Below are positions 33,286 to 44,290 of a stretch of DNA of 64,000 bases, piece after piece. Origin of the DNA: Diadema setosum. Its lineage: Eukaryota; Echinodermata; Echinoidea; Diadematoida; Diadematidae. A model generated the notes under the pieces. The model made no database searches, was not told the DNA's origin, and was given only the letters and a program-made list of their open reading frames with translations. The position numbers and the translations under genes were made by a program. Numbering within the stretch: position 1 is the first letter of the stretch; every line of letters starts with the position of its first letter. The stretch covers positions 32,076,670-32,140,669 of the forward strand of contig CM067064.1 of the NCBI GenBank assembly GCA_033980235.1. The letters are read 5' to 3'.

Positions 33286-33333
33286 TATCCTGAATAGCGA
33301 AATAGTACTGACAGAGGGTCTGGAAGCCAGACT
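33286..33333 (+). repeat. Half copy of the GTCTGG MITE
   Basis: CCTGAATAGCGAAA and GAGGGTCTGGAAGCCAGAC match the right end of the MITE at 12235-12427. The other end is not seen. Confidence 0.6.
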
Positions 33334-33460
33334 ATTCAACGAGGGAAGTGAAGAAAAGAACTCCCTGGAAACTACACTCTGCAGTCAGTCCGCAGCACCC
33401 GATAATTCGCTCGTATTTATTCAACTCGTATGCAAGCCCGCTCTAGGCTTGCGGTGCCAG

Positions 33461-33768
33461 GTAAAAATGGCAGAGGTAAAAATGGCAGAGGTAAAAATGG
33501 CAGGGGCAAAAATGGCAGGGGTAAAAATGGCAGAGGTAAAAATGGCAGAGGTAAAAATGGCAGAGGTAAAAATGGCAGGGGTAAAAATGGCAGAGGTAAA
33601 AATGGCAGAGGTAAATATGGCAGGGGTAAAAATGGCAGAGGTAAAAATGGCAGGGGTAAAAATGGCAGAGGTAAAAATGGCAGAGGTAAAAATGGCAGAG
33701 GTAAAAAATAATGGCAGAGGTAATAATGGCAGAGGTAAAAATGGCAGAAGTGAAATGTCAGAAGTAAT
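33461..33768 (+). repeat. 15-bp minisatellite, forward array
   Basis: About 20 units of GTAAAAATGGCAGAG (or ...CAGGG) decay on the right side into GTAATAATGG and GTGAAATGTCAGAA. Because 15 is a multiple of three, all frames repeat in five residues and several stay open (VKMAE, GKNGR); these are not evidence of a gene. The array is preceded by GTATGCAAGCC (33428-33438). Confidence 0.95.
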
Positions 33769-34026
33769 GAGAGCGGTTTCGTCAGATATAAACGTATGAA
33801 GAGGTTTTGAATGATAACCTAGCCAGAACAAACTGCATTTATGGAATTATCAAATCCAAATTGCAGATTTGAAGAATATTGATTTAATTATGTTTTAAAA
33901 AGATTAGAGCACTCTCATTATTCTGAGTTTGATTCAAGTGCAGTGGCGTAATCTGTCTGTGTGCAGAGAAATAATAAACCAGCTAAGAGCCTAGTAGGCC
34001 TATGGGAAATTATTTTTATTGTTCAG

Positions 34027-34059
<33 letters not shown>

Positions 34060-34166
34060 TATCATCATCATTATTATCATTATTATCTATCATTATAAGG
34101 GGGTTCCAACAATGCTGTAAAGCCCTTAAACAGCATAATCCTACGTTGTTACGCCCAATGAAGTTA

Positions 34167-34218
<52 letters not shown>

Positions 34219-34791
34219 TCACGAACCCACTTTTGGTATAAACATATACGCAAATATACATACTCTCACATACACAGTCTTGCACAAACGAATTCCGCTC
34301 ACGTCCAGGCTAGTATATTGTCATAATTTTTCATTTTTTTGAACTGTTTAGTGTAAAGAAGTGAAGGAGACATAGTCGAAGCAAACCGCTAATTTTTCAC
34401 CTGTTCAATATTATTTTCTCACATTCAGGTTTCGTAGGAGCCTATTTATCTCTCAAGGCCTGATCACAACATAATGTAGAAGTAAAAATACAAAACACAG
34501 AAAACAAACTACAGCAGATGTATCGGCAGACATAATAGTAAGCTCTTGCAAAATATTGTATTACATTGTTCAAGTACCACATGGCGCAAAAACAAATATC
34601 TCGAAGTTTAATGAACACTTTGTGGTCACTTTACCAGCTTATGCCTATTAAAACTGGAGACGAACTTTAGAGCAATAAACTGTTCTACTAGTGAGAGTAA
34701 AAACTGATAGTTTGCTTGGGATTCCTTTCAACCATTGTTGAACGAATTCGCAGGCGAAAAAATGTAAATGTTTGATGCCTTTCAAACTTAC
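33769..34791. other. Spacer between minisatellites, with microsatellites
   Basis: It contains an ATT/ATC repeat (about 34030-34092) and a CA repeat (34170-34222). No other feature is supported. Confidence 0.4.
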
Positions 34792-34839
34792 CTGTTGCTC
34801 CAAAGTCAGATTCAATTATGTTATCGACATGGTGTGTTG
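34792..34839 (-). CDS. Putative small internal exon, minus strand
   Basis: A 48-nt segment lies between a TCTTTAG acceptor and a perfect GTAAGT donor. The one open frame encodes THHVDNIIESDFGAT, entering and leaving in phase 1. The splice sites are good but the exon is too short to assign. Confidence 0.35.
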
Positions 34840-35500
34840 CTAAAGATTGGTAGATTCAGCCACCGAAAATAACGTTGTTCCCTCGTTATACAACAACAGT
34901 AAGAAAATCCAATCCAATCCCATCCAGGTAGATTGAAATCACCGTCTATGACTACCATAATGATCGCGATTCAATTTACACAGGGATCGCTGAAGCTCTG
35001 CAAGACTCTCTTTACAAATGTGCCGCGGGGAGAAATGTAACACTGCCCTTTTAGATTTCTCCCAGTGGTAACAGAAACAATAAAAGATCCCTGCCAATTT
35101 TTCATACCTGCATGTCTGTTATCAAGCAATTGTATTTTCAGAAGCTTGCACACTTTTTGAAATACTTATCAACATAGCATAGGCCCTACCAGATCTAAAG
35201 TAAGTTTGATATTTTACTGACAAGATACATGTCGAGCTATTTAGTGTTTAATATGTCCATTTTCAGGTGTACCGAGGCTTATCATTTTACTGATATAATT
35301 GGATTGTTGACTGGCCGAGCATTTTTCAAGTTACATGAGTGTCCCATATTTCTTCCCGTGTCCCATTTCTCCCCGGTCTCCCCCGTGCTTTATTTCAGGC
35401 GTATTATTTCGCGCGTATTGCGAGAAAGGTGTCAGAAACATGAAGAAAAAAAATCACTGTCACTTTTACCTTGTCCTCTTCCATTTCAACGACTAAATTC
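34840..35500. other. Unassigned DNA
   Basis: A minus-strand frame at 34971-35127 after a GATAACAG acceptor (NWQGSFIVSVTTGRNLKGQC) shares LKGQ with the exon at 30039-30234 and may be a decayed relative. This is weak. No other feature is seen. Confidence 0.25.
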
Positions 35501-35906
35501 TTATCAATGGCATTTTTATCTCTAGCATTTTGACCACTGCCATTTCGACCACTGACAACTTTACCTGTGACATTTTTACCACATAATTATTTACCTCTGC
35601 CATTTTTACCTCTGCCATTTTTACCTCTGCCATTTTTACCCCTGCCATATTTACCTCTGCCATTTTTACCTCTGCCATTTTTACCCCTGCCATTTTTACC
35701 CCTGCCATTTTTACCCCTGCCATTTTTACCTCTGCCATTTTTACCTCTGCCATTTTAACCTCTGCCATTTTTACCCCTGCCATTTTTACCTCTGCCAAAC
35801 CTCTGCCATTTTTACCTCTGCCATTTTTACCCCTGCCATTTGTACCTCTGCCATTTTTACCTCTGCCATTTTTACCCCTGCCATTTTTACCTCTGCCATT
35901 TTTACA
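35501..35906 (-). repeat. 15-bp minisatellite, inverted array
   Basis: The same 15-bp unit as 33461-33768 but on the opposite strand (CTCTGCCATTTTTAC). It decays at its left side (CACTGCCATTTCGACC) just as the forward array decays toward the same interior. Immediately to the right is GGCTTGCATAC (35915-35925), the inverse of GTATGCAAGCC flanking the first array. Confidence 0.95.
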
Positions 35907-35925
35907 CCGAACCAGGCTTGCATAC

Positions 35926-36303
35926 GTAATACGCTGCGTAAGGGGATTTTGTCCTTGGGCTTTCGGCAACAAAAATACACCTTATGTTCACAAATTTGGT
36001 ATCAAATTCAAGGAAAATATGTAATCTATCGTCACATGTTACTCAAATTATTGTAAATGAAAAATATCATAGCGTAATTTGAGCTTGAAAAATGATGAAA
36101 AAAGTAATTCGTGCAGTACACGTTCAAGACGTCAAAAAAATATCAAATTCACCTTGCGTCTCAATGAAAATGCTTTATTTGGTAGTCCATCTCCTAATCT
36201 TTGTATCCATGTAAATATCTTGACAATTTGTTGCTTAATCCGGTCAGGAACCAGTAAAATATACATCGATGTCAGTGCTGATCAGCTTGAAACCGTGTAA
36301 TCT
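35926..36303. other. Unassigned DNA
   Basis: No gene or element is supported. Confidence 0.3.
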
Positions 36304-36458
36304 CAAGAGTAAGCTCTCTCATTGGACAGCGCTTGCATTCAGCGCTTGCATTACGTCATTACGCTGCTACATAGCGGTTTCATGCCAATTGCGGTTTCTT
36401 GGCACGCGTGTAGTTCGAGCGCTGAATGCAAGCACTGTCCAATCAGAGAGCTCTTAAT
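36304..36458. mobile_element. Hairpin MITE (GAGCTCTCTGATTGGAC type)
   Basis: AGCTCTCTCATTGGACAGCG with CTTGCATTCAGCGCT on the left is mirrored by AGCGCTGAATGCAAGCACTG with TCCAATCAGAGAGCT on the right. Arms of about 35 bp are nearly perfect. Confidence 0.8.
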
Positions 36459-37142
36459 GCGCCACTGTTGACTTTGTGTGGAGCGTACTTCCGGCTTAGG
36501 AGTGAATTTTACAGACATTTCAAAACGGAAAAACTAGTATAAATCATGCTTGCGTCTCCTTGACTCCAATATATGATGAGCATCTAAGTTTCCTCTCTTC
36601 GAAAAAGCCAAAATCAGAAACAACAGTTTCTTAATCCGGTCAGGAACCAAAAAAGAACTTTAGACGACAAAATCTTCCGTGAAAAGCAGGTAAAATTTAC
36701 GCAAATTCAACTGATTATTTAGTCATGATAAGATCCGATGTTATACCCAAATTTAGTATCAAAATAAAGATCTAAGACTGAAGAACAATTTACCGTGACT
36801 TGTAGCCATGACAAATGTATGTACAAGTCGCTACACTGTGAAAACCATAGCCCTATCAAAGTCTCGCAAAATCTCGCACGACGAGACACCTTTCGAACGC
36901 AAAGATCGTCAACGAGAGTGCTGAATAAATCTTGCTGGATCGGCTCATTAGCATACGTGCTGCGGACTGACTGTTGAGAATGATTTCGATTGATTTTGTG
37001 CTATGTAAATGCTATTTGTATTTACTGAACTTATAACTTTCATGTGATTTATGTGTTGCTTTTACATTGTCATGGATTGATGTTGTAAACACATCTCTGT
37101 ATGATTTGTGTGGAAACTTAATAAATGAAATGAAATGAAATT
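36459..37142 (+). mobile_element. Probable LINE 3' end with (TGAAA)n tail
   Basis: The stretch ends ACTTAATAAATGAAATGAAA (to about 37142), an AATAAA followed by a short pentamer tail typical of 5'-truncated LINE insertions. The preceding 150 bp are T/G-rich UTR-like sequence. No reverse transcriptase is present, so the family cannot be told. Confidence 0.4.
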
Positions 37143-37630
37143 TAGAGATCACGTTTTTTTTTAAGTGTTGATCAGTCATTGAGAGAATCTCTTGACAATG
37201 AAGAAATTGTTTTTAAAATTATTTCTTTTGTTTATCAGTTGCATTTTTACAAACTTGGGCCGGGGTGAAATGGCATGCCGAATGGAAAATTACCAGGCAA
37301 CGACGGTCAGACAAAAGAGTTCCATATTAGCTTTATTGGGCAAATATGGGCTCCCTTGCTCTTTGTAAAATCGGAATTGTCTGCAAGTAAAAAGCATAAT
37401 GTTATTACACTAATTTCAATACTTACGAAAGTTTAGATATTCTTTTTGAGAATTATCGACCTATGTCCTTGATAACTTGATGCAGAAGTTTGTTATAAGT
37501 ACATGAAGCAAGGATTCAAAAATTGTTATGTTTAAAGATTTATTATTCCAGATCAACATTCCTTCATTAAAGGGAGATATAGCACATGCTGTGTAAGAAG
37601 CGCCCATGCTATGTTCTATCATTCAGATAT
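37143..37630. other. Unassigned DNA
   Basis: No supported feature. Confidence 0.3.
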
Positions 37631-38262
37631 CAGGTGTCTCAAAATCCATACAATAGTGATGCGATGACAATCTGAACACTCACATAAACGACCGGACGAG
37701 ACAATGTAATGTTATTCAAAAACGTATGGATCCAACTCAGTATACACCCCCTCTTTTAAAATGAAACAACCTGAACGTTACTACGCTCTAATAGGTCAGT
37801 GGGCTGCAGGCAGACACACACACACAGTGGTGTATATATAGAAACACGTCACAATTCGAATTTGTCTCTTTTGGACCAAATGAATGCAAACTAACATTAT
37901 ATGCGGACGATTTCTGTTGATTTTTATTTACGTTATAATTCAGTTGGTGTGATCTTTGATACACTGGAGCAATTTTATAAATGCAATAGTGCTTATCATA
38001 GAGAAAATAAATTGTAATGGTCTGAAAGTACCCAAGACTACCTACATGCACCTCTGTGTGTGTCTGCCTGCAGCCCACTGACCTATCAGAGCAGAGTAAC
38101 GTTTTGACTGTTTCATTTTATTCAAGAGGGGGATGTAAACTGAGTTGGATTCATACGTTTTCGAATAACATTATTCATTTTGTCTCGGGCAGGCGATCCG
38201 TTCCGCACTCCGGGATTGTTTGTGTATGGGCGTTCCGATCGTCATCGCATTTGAGACACCTG
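37631..38262. mobile_element. Foldback element with ~200-bp arms
   Basis: It starts CAGGTGTCTCAAA and ends TTGAGACACCTG. The arms (37631-37820 and about 38045-38262) pair through ATGCGATGAC, GAGACAA, AATAACATT and ATACGTTTT, AACTCAGT, and CAGTGGGCTGCAGGCAGAC. The centre is AT-rich unique sequence. There is no coding capacity. Confidence 0.8.
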
Positions 38263-38685
38263 TAGTGTGTTTTGTGTGTGTACTAATACGTGTGTCTGCG
38301 CAGGGAGGTCTGCGTGCTACTGGTGAAGGCATGGAAGGCGTTCATCGCACCAAGTTGCTACGTGCATGGGCAATATATGGGATTTTTTTAGACACATCTT
38401 TGTCTTCTGTCAGTCATAGTTTAGTACTTTACCAGTTTTGACAATGTCATTGACAGACACTCGCTCTCGCCGTTTTCTTTTCTTTTATCCAAGTTATCTA
38501 AAGAAGATATTAGAAAGTAGAAAAAAATAATATAATAATATATAAAATATAATAATATATAAAAATAATAGCACCACTTATTTAGATACTCTTCTTTTTC
38601 CACATGAATGACGACCAGGAATAATGAATCAATACAAGGAGCTTCAAATACACCTTGATCAATACAAAAATGTAAAAACTCCCTT

Positions 38686-38686
<1 letters not shown>
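38263..38686. other. Unassigned DNA
   Basis: AT-rich with an AATAATATATAA patch at 38520-38570. No gene is seen. Confidence 0.3.
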
Positions 38687-38718
<32 letters not shown>

Positions 38719-38768
38719 TGTGTGTGTGTGTGTGTGTTTGTGTGTGTGTGCGCTCACGGGGGGGGGGG
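38687..38768 (+). repeat. (TG)n microsatellite with poly-G
   Basis: An interrupted GT run to about 38750 is followed by a run of G at 38759-38768. Open frames across it are artefacts. Confidence 0.95.
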
Positions 38769-39015
38769 TACCCCTCCCCAGCTCTCCCATCGCTTGCGTG
38801 TTCACCCAAACCGAGCAATTATATTCTTGCACCCCATGAAAACATTTCGGTCTTTGGCCATGAGTCAATGTACGTCTCTTGCACTCCTTCAAATAGGCTA
38901 TCACTCAATGCTCAAAAAACGAAATATATGCTTTTTAGTAACACTGTTGATAGTTTAAGTATGAATAATAGTATTAGATGACTCTCATCTACAAAGAGTC
39001 TCACATACCAAATTT

Positions 39016-39630
39016 TTGGGTGTCATTGTGGATGACAGACTTTCCTGGAAATCACATGTTGATAATGTTTGTAATATAGTATCACGCAATATAGATATAA
39101 AAAATAGATTGACATTTTATATTTCACAAAAATCATTACTTATGTTATATTCGTCGTTAATATTGCCTCATCTTAATTATGGAGTATTAGTTTGGGGCAA
39201 CACCCATCAGAATTTATTAGACAAATTGTTCCTTTTACGAAAGAAAGCTCTTCGTGTTATCTGTAATTCCTCTGTATGTTCTCATACAAATATGTTGTTT
39301 GCCTCCAACAAGCTCTTAAAAATGACAGATTTGTTTTTGTTTAATTTAGGGCAGTTTATGTACAAGTATTGTAATAACTTGCTTCCATCTATTTTTGATT
39401 CTATGTTCCTCAAAAATCAATCATTTCATAAATATCCCACTAGGCGATCTGGTGAACTTCATTTACCTCTTTTAAGAACGATTTTTGCTAAAAACTCACT
39501 TATTTATGTAGGCCCAAATTATTGGAATTCTTTGAATCATGACTTAAAAGATGCTCCATCCATATACTCTTTCAAGAGGAGACTGAAGTCTTTTTTATTG
39601 CAATCGTATGACTCTACAATACTGAATTAA
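39016..39630 (+). pseudogene. LINE reverse transcriptase C-terminal part
   Basis: A 204-codon open frame: LGVIVDDRLSWKSHVDNVC, SLLMLYSSLILPHLNYGVLVWG, LRKKALRVICN, then GQFMYKYCNNLLPSIF, YPTRRSGELHLPL and NYWNSLNHDLKDAPSIYSFK with KRRLKSFLLQSYDS. This is the standard thumb and C-terminal region of CR1/L2-group RTs. Its openness suggests a fairly young insertion, although the element is truncated and non-functional. Confidence 0.85.
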
Positions 39631-40198
39631 CCTTTTGGCTTTTTTTTTTAATACTAACCTGTTTACTTTGTCCCCTATTCGAAGAATTAACGGTATTTTT
39701 CCCCCTGGAGGTTTGCAATGTTGTCATCTATGCCATTTTTTTTTTTTACCCATAGAGTCTAGTAGCTGACTCTCCGTGTGCTACTTCGGTTCATTATTAT
39801 ATCCCTCTATTTTCTATTTTCTTGTCTTTCTTCAAGGCGTCAAAATTTCGCTTTCCCCAGCAACTATCTTCTGTTTCTCTCGGCATGCTTCTGCCGAACA
39901 TCGCTGTTTATGTTTATGTTGTTTCTGTTGTTCTGTTACTGTTTCTGTCTCTTGTTTGCGTTCTTGTCTGCTATTTCGTCTTCAGTTCGTCAGTCTTGTC
40001 CATCCCGTTTTTTCTTTTACAACCTTTTCTTTAGTAGTTGTCTTGCTGTCTAGTCCTGTCTTATGTTAGTTCGCGTCTATGTAAATGTATTTATTTGTTA
40101 ATCTAATTTCTAGTGGGCTTCCAGACTTCTTCCACTTTGTTATCTGTTTTTATATACGACGGTTCAATTTAGGATCTTTTCGTTGATGTTCTTCTCCA

Positions 40199-40243
40199 GA
40201 GGGACCCACATACTACAAGCTCTGTCTTTTTAGTGGGTCCCTC
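40199..40243 (+). promoter_or_regulatory. Conserved LINE 3'-UTR hairpin, copy 2
   Basis: GAGGGACCCAC (40199-40209) pairs perfectly with GTGGGTCCCTC (40233-40243) around a 23-nt loop. Stem and loop match the hairpin at 10383-10427, while the surrounding UTR has diverged, suggesting constraint. Confidence 0.65.
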
Positions 40244-40457
40244 CATTTTTCGCATTTAAAACAACGGTATACATGTATTTCGCTTTGATCACTTATGTTT
40301 CTTTCTTGCAATACAATGTATGATTACTTTAGGTCCTCAATTGTTATACTCTTTTTATTTCACTATGTTCTACTTACCTTATTTTCTGTTACGAAATGAA
40401 GTGAAACATATGTTTTTTGTTGAAAAATGAAATAAACTTTGAACTTGAACTTGAACT

Positions 40458-40999
40458 TGAAATTAATCGTATTAAGCAGGAAGTGATTAACTTCAAAGAT
40501 GTGATTTGACATATCTTCAGAAAGTCAAGAATGATTATGAACTTGATGTAGATAGGCCTTATAGGTTAAAGCAATTCAGCATTCTTATAGGCAGTATATA
40601 ATAGGCGCGAATACGATCAGCGACTTCGATAAGACTTTTTTATCATACGTCAAACCAAACTACTAAAGTTAAAAAAAAAATACTTAAAAATCCCGGAAAA
40701 TTGGGTGAAGTCAACTTATAAAGACAACGAATGATATGCATAGTGATATTGTAACTTACAATATTCATACATAAATATGAGAGAAAAAGGTCGGATAATG
40801 CGGGGGAGATAATTTTCAAGTAGACATGCAGTTGTGATAGTCATCTCCTGGGAATACGTTGATCTCTCTAGGCTGCAAGTTTACAGCATCACTGGAATGG
40901 GAAAATCTAATTTAGGATACAAATGTAGTGAAAACTTTCATCCTGAATGGTTTCCCTTCAAAATTGTGAAACTGTATATCTCTTATTATTTGTATACAG
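40458..40999. other. Upstream intron of the membrane-protein exon
   Basis: Apart from the acceptor at its end I see no feature. The open frame continues upstream by chance into this AT-rich sequence. Confidence 0.4.
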
Positions 41000-41334
41000 A
41001 TATCCCAACAACCCATCAAACCACCAGCACTAAATGGCTAAGCATCCTAACTAAAACTCAGTGGATAGACGCGATGACGACATCCGAGCCATCACACGAC
41101 ATAACGTGGATTGTAGCTCCTGTCGTGGTCGCCCTTGCTTTCGTTGCTGTTGCTTTCTTGGGATGGTGGAACAAAATGCGTATTACTACACTAGATGATG
41201 GTACAGACGAGTCACCCACCAGGTGGTCTAAGGTCTCAACTGATCCTTCCAAATCTGACAAGAGAGATGCAGCATTAGAAACCAGGGAGATATCGGCACT
41301 CCCAGAAACTACTGTGCACATCCATGATGTTTGA
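41000..41334 (+). CDS. Terminal exon of a single-pass membrane protein
   Basis: The acceptor TTTGTATACAG ends at 40999; the exon opens in phase 1 and stops at TGA (41332-41334). It encodes about 111 residues: a Thr/Ser-rich stalk (PTTHQTTSTKW ... MTTSEPSHD), one membrane segment (WIVAPVVVALAFVAVAFLGW), a basic stop-transfer NKMR, and a 50-residue acidic/Ser/Thr-rich cytoplasmic tail ending VHIHDV. Organisation and intron phase resemble the terminal exon at 3594-3769. Upstream exons were not located. The family is not recognised. Confidence 0.6.
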
Positions 41335-42128
41335 ATAGAAATCTGCCTTTGGAATGAGAAAGCACACTATAACCCTCATGATGTATCGCCATCGCATAAA
41401 ACTATCACCGCAATGTTTCATGACTTTTTCTTTCAAGTCTCCCGCATCTTTTGACACCAAATATGCGACACCCGGGCACGCGGCTTCTGAAGTTATGCAT
41501 AAATACAGTATGTACTTGCATGTCAGACCAAAAATTGCTTAAAACGTGAATTCATGTACAATTTCTATGCAAACTGTGCTTACAGAAAATTTTAATAAAA
41601 GCGTGATTATTTTTGGGTTTTATCTAATAAAATCAATTAATAACATGCTTTCATGTTAGGAATAATATCGCGGACAAATTTCATCGACAAAACAATGAAA
41701 AAAAAAAAGCAAAGATAAAGATGAATAAAAATGTTAAAACAAAAAAATACTTAAGGCTACGGTCACAACTCAGAGCGGCGACCGACCGATTTGTAGCCTG
41801 CTCGGTCGCTGCTGCAATTTTGGCACCGCACAGCAGTTTTGGGAGATGTTGAGCAGGCTGCAAACCCCTAGCGATGACCGAGCAGTGCCCTGGCGAAATA
41901 TGGGGATCTGCAACGCGCAGAGTCCGAGCAGTCACCGAGCGATGCCCCATCGACAACTGGACGATCTCCCACCGGCCACCGGCCGATTTTAACGAAATCG
42001 CTCAGCGACCGACGGGTGATCGATAGGTCATCTATACCAGTGACCCGTAGGCGTATACTGGCGGCTCTGCTGGAAATTTCTCACGAGCTACCTGTGTTTA
42101 TTAATGTAGCTATGTGATTTGTGATGTG

Positions 42129-42161
42129 TTAATTAATTAATTAATTAATTAATTAATTAAT
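42129..42161 (+). repeat. (TTAA)n microsatellite
   Basis: About eight TTAA/TTAAT-type units in succession. Confidence 0.9.
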
Positions 42162-42655
42162 AGAGATAAAACTCGAGGCAAAAGATCAATACGAGTTAAA
42201 GTATTAACAAACCTCGGCTTGCACAGTTAACTAGAAATTAGGAAATAAAACAAAAGGGAGGAACACCAAGATGGAACAAAGATTAGAATAGATTATAATT
42301 TTTCAAAATGTCTTGTTTGCTTCTACATTTTACCGTACATGTATTTTGTTATTCTTATTTAATTTCATATTTTAATTTCCCCATCTCTTGTCATTCATTT
42401 CTTCTTCAATCAATAGGCCTTTAATGAATGATAAGATGACCAAACCATATTTTACTACGTCAACATATTGACACTAACTTTGAGCTTTCATCTCTTTTGC
42501 CCCAAAGTGGTTGCCTCTGACTTCCATGTCCCTCATGTTGGTTGCCGAGATGTTGAGATGCTGAGATGTTGGTGGGGTTTCCTTGCCTCTTATCCCTCCC
42601 CCTGCTACTTCCACATTGCGCTAGCTTATCTTCTCCATCTAGTCCCTGGCAAGCG

Positions 42656-44290
42656 CGCCGGAACACTTCTGGTTTTGGGGGGGCAAAATCTCAACGGGGG
42701 CACATTTTATGTGACGATGTGAGATCCTCGGCGCGGGAGCGAAGCGAGTGAGCGGGGGGGGGGGGGTGGAAAGGGGGATCCCCCCCCCCCCCCACTGTAG
42801 GGAGCTTTTGTAAAACAGGGTACAAAAGTCGCGTTTATAGACCATTTAAAAGCAAATTTCTAAGGAATTAAACATAGTGAAAAATAATCAGTGCGAAGGA
42901 CTCATTATTACATAAAAACGGGAGTACATAATAATGTGATTGTGTGAGATCCTCGGCGAGGGAGCGAAGCGACCGAGCGGGGGGAGGGTGTGGGAGGGGG
43001 GATACCCCCTCCCACGGTAGGGACTTTTTGTAAAAACAGAGTGTAAAAGTCGCGTTTATAGAGAATTTAAAGCAAATTTATAGGGAATTATCATATTGAA
43101 AAAATCAGTTGGAAGGACTACGATCATAACATACGGGAGTACATTAATAATGTGATGGTGCGAGATCCTCGGCGAGGGAGCGAAGCGACCGAGCTGGGGA
43201 AAGGTGTGGGAGGACTTTTTGTAAAAACAGAGTATAAAAGTCGCGTTTATAGAACATTTAAAAGCAAATTTCTAGGGAATTAACATATTGAAAAAATCAG
43301 TTGGAAGGGCTATGATCTTAAGCATACGGGGGTATTATTATGTGACGGTGTGAGATCCTCGTCGAGGGAGCGAAGCGACCGAGCGGGGGGAGGGTGTGGG
43401 AGGGGGGATACCCCCTCCCACGGTAGGGACTTTTTGTAAAAACAGAGTATAAAAGTCGCGTTTAGAGAACATTTAAAAGCAAATTTCTAGGGAATTAACA
43501 TATTGAAGAAAATCAGTTGGAAGGACTATGATCTTAAACATACCCGGGGGTATATTATGAGTGATGGTGTGAGATCCTCGTCGAGGGAGCGAAGCGACCG
43601 AGTGGGGGAGGGTGTGGGAGGGGGATACCCGCTCCCACGGTAGGGACTTTTTGTAAAAACAGAGTATAAAAGTCGCTTTTATAGAGCATTTTAAATTAAA
43701 TTTCTGAGGAATTAAACATAGTAAAAGAAATCACTGCGAAGGACTATGATAATAACTTATGAAAACTTTTCATTTTACTATAAGTACGGGCAGAACGAGC
43801 GAGCCACTTTTACTTTGCAATTTCTGAAATGTACTCATTAAAAGCTTAAACGTGATCGTATCGTTCGAACAATAAAAATATTCTTATATGCTAGAAAGCA
43901 AAGAAGAAAATGAAATGCTTAAGGTTTACTAAAGGTATGTTTCAGCGGGCACACTCAAGGACACGAGGCTACCATCTATACACTAAATTTACTCATAAGT
44001 TACTATTAGTGTATAGATACAATAATGTATGTTGTTAGTGTATTATAATTTTCGCCCCGTTAGGGGCGAAATTTTTTGCATTTTCAGTTATGAAATGACA
44101 ACATTTAGACAAGAAATATGCCTTTATTGTTCATTTTGGTCTTTAAATCTGTGATTGATTATTTGTTACAGGGGGGCACTTGGGGGGGGGGGGCAAAAAC
44201 TCGTTTTGCCCCCCCCCCCCCCAACATTTTGTTTGGGAGGGCAAGTGCCACCCCTGCCCCCCCCCCCCCCCCCCCCGCTTCCGGCGCCCT
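42656..44290. mobile_element. Inner element with GCGCCGGAA-type ends
   Basis: GCGCCGGAACACTTCTGG with a GGGGGGGCAAAATCTC run at the left is roughly mirrored at 44180-44290 (CGTTTTGCCCCCC; CTTCCGGCGCCC). It encloses the satellite at 42719-43760 and some AT-rich DNA. Long poly-G and poly-C runs mark both ends. Confidence 0.45.
42719..43760 (+). repeat. Tandem satellite, ~210-bp unit, five copies
   Basis: Units start near 42719, 42944, 43159, 43349 and 43569 with GTGAGATCCTCG, then GAGGGAGCGAAGCGACCGAG, a GGGGGATACCCCC-type palindrome, AGTATAAAAGTCGCGTTTAT, and AAGCAAATTTCTAGGGAATT. Unit spacing varies from 190 to 225 bp because of G/C-run length. Confidence 0.85.

Larger units (their letters stand above)
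38895..40457 (+). mobile_element. 5'-truncated CR1/L2-group LINE
   Basis: It begins inside the reverse transcriptase (NRLSLNAQKTKYMLFSN near 38895-38945), has stops and a small disruption around 38960-39010, then a long open frame to 39630. A T-rich 3' UTR follows with the hairpin at 40199-40243 and AATAAACTTTGAACTTGAAC at the end. The style (LSLNxxKTKYMLF, FLGVIVDDRLSW) fits the CR1/L2 group, possibly Crack or Daphne; the clade is not certain. Confidence 0.8.

Noticed and set aside
33218..33831. Long open frames on both strands over the GTAAAAATGGCAGAG array (VKMAE, GKNGR, FTSAI repeats)
   Set aside because: A 15-bp unit repeats in frame by necessity, so several frames stay open. There is no start context, splice site or conserved flank to indicate a gene.
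33461..35906. A CRISPR-like repeat array
   Set aside because: The units are directly contiguous without spacers and the DNA is eukaryotic. It is a minisatellite.
35493..35980. Minus-strand open frames over the second 15-bp array
   Set aside because: Same artefact in the inverted copy of the minisatellite.
39776..40069. Three overlapping hydrophobic frames that look like a membrane protein
   Set aside because: They lie in the T-rich 3' UTR of the LINE, where T-rich codons give Phe, Leu and Val by composition.
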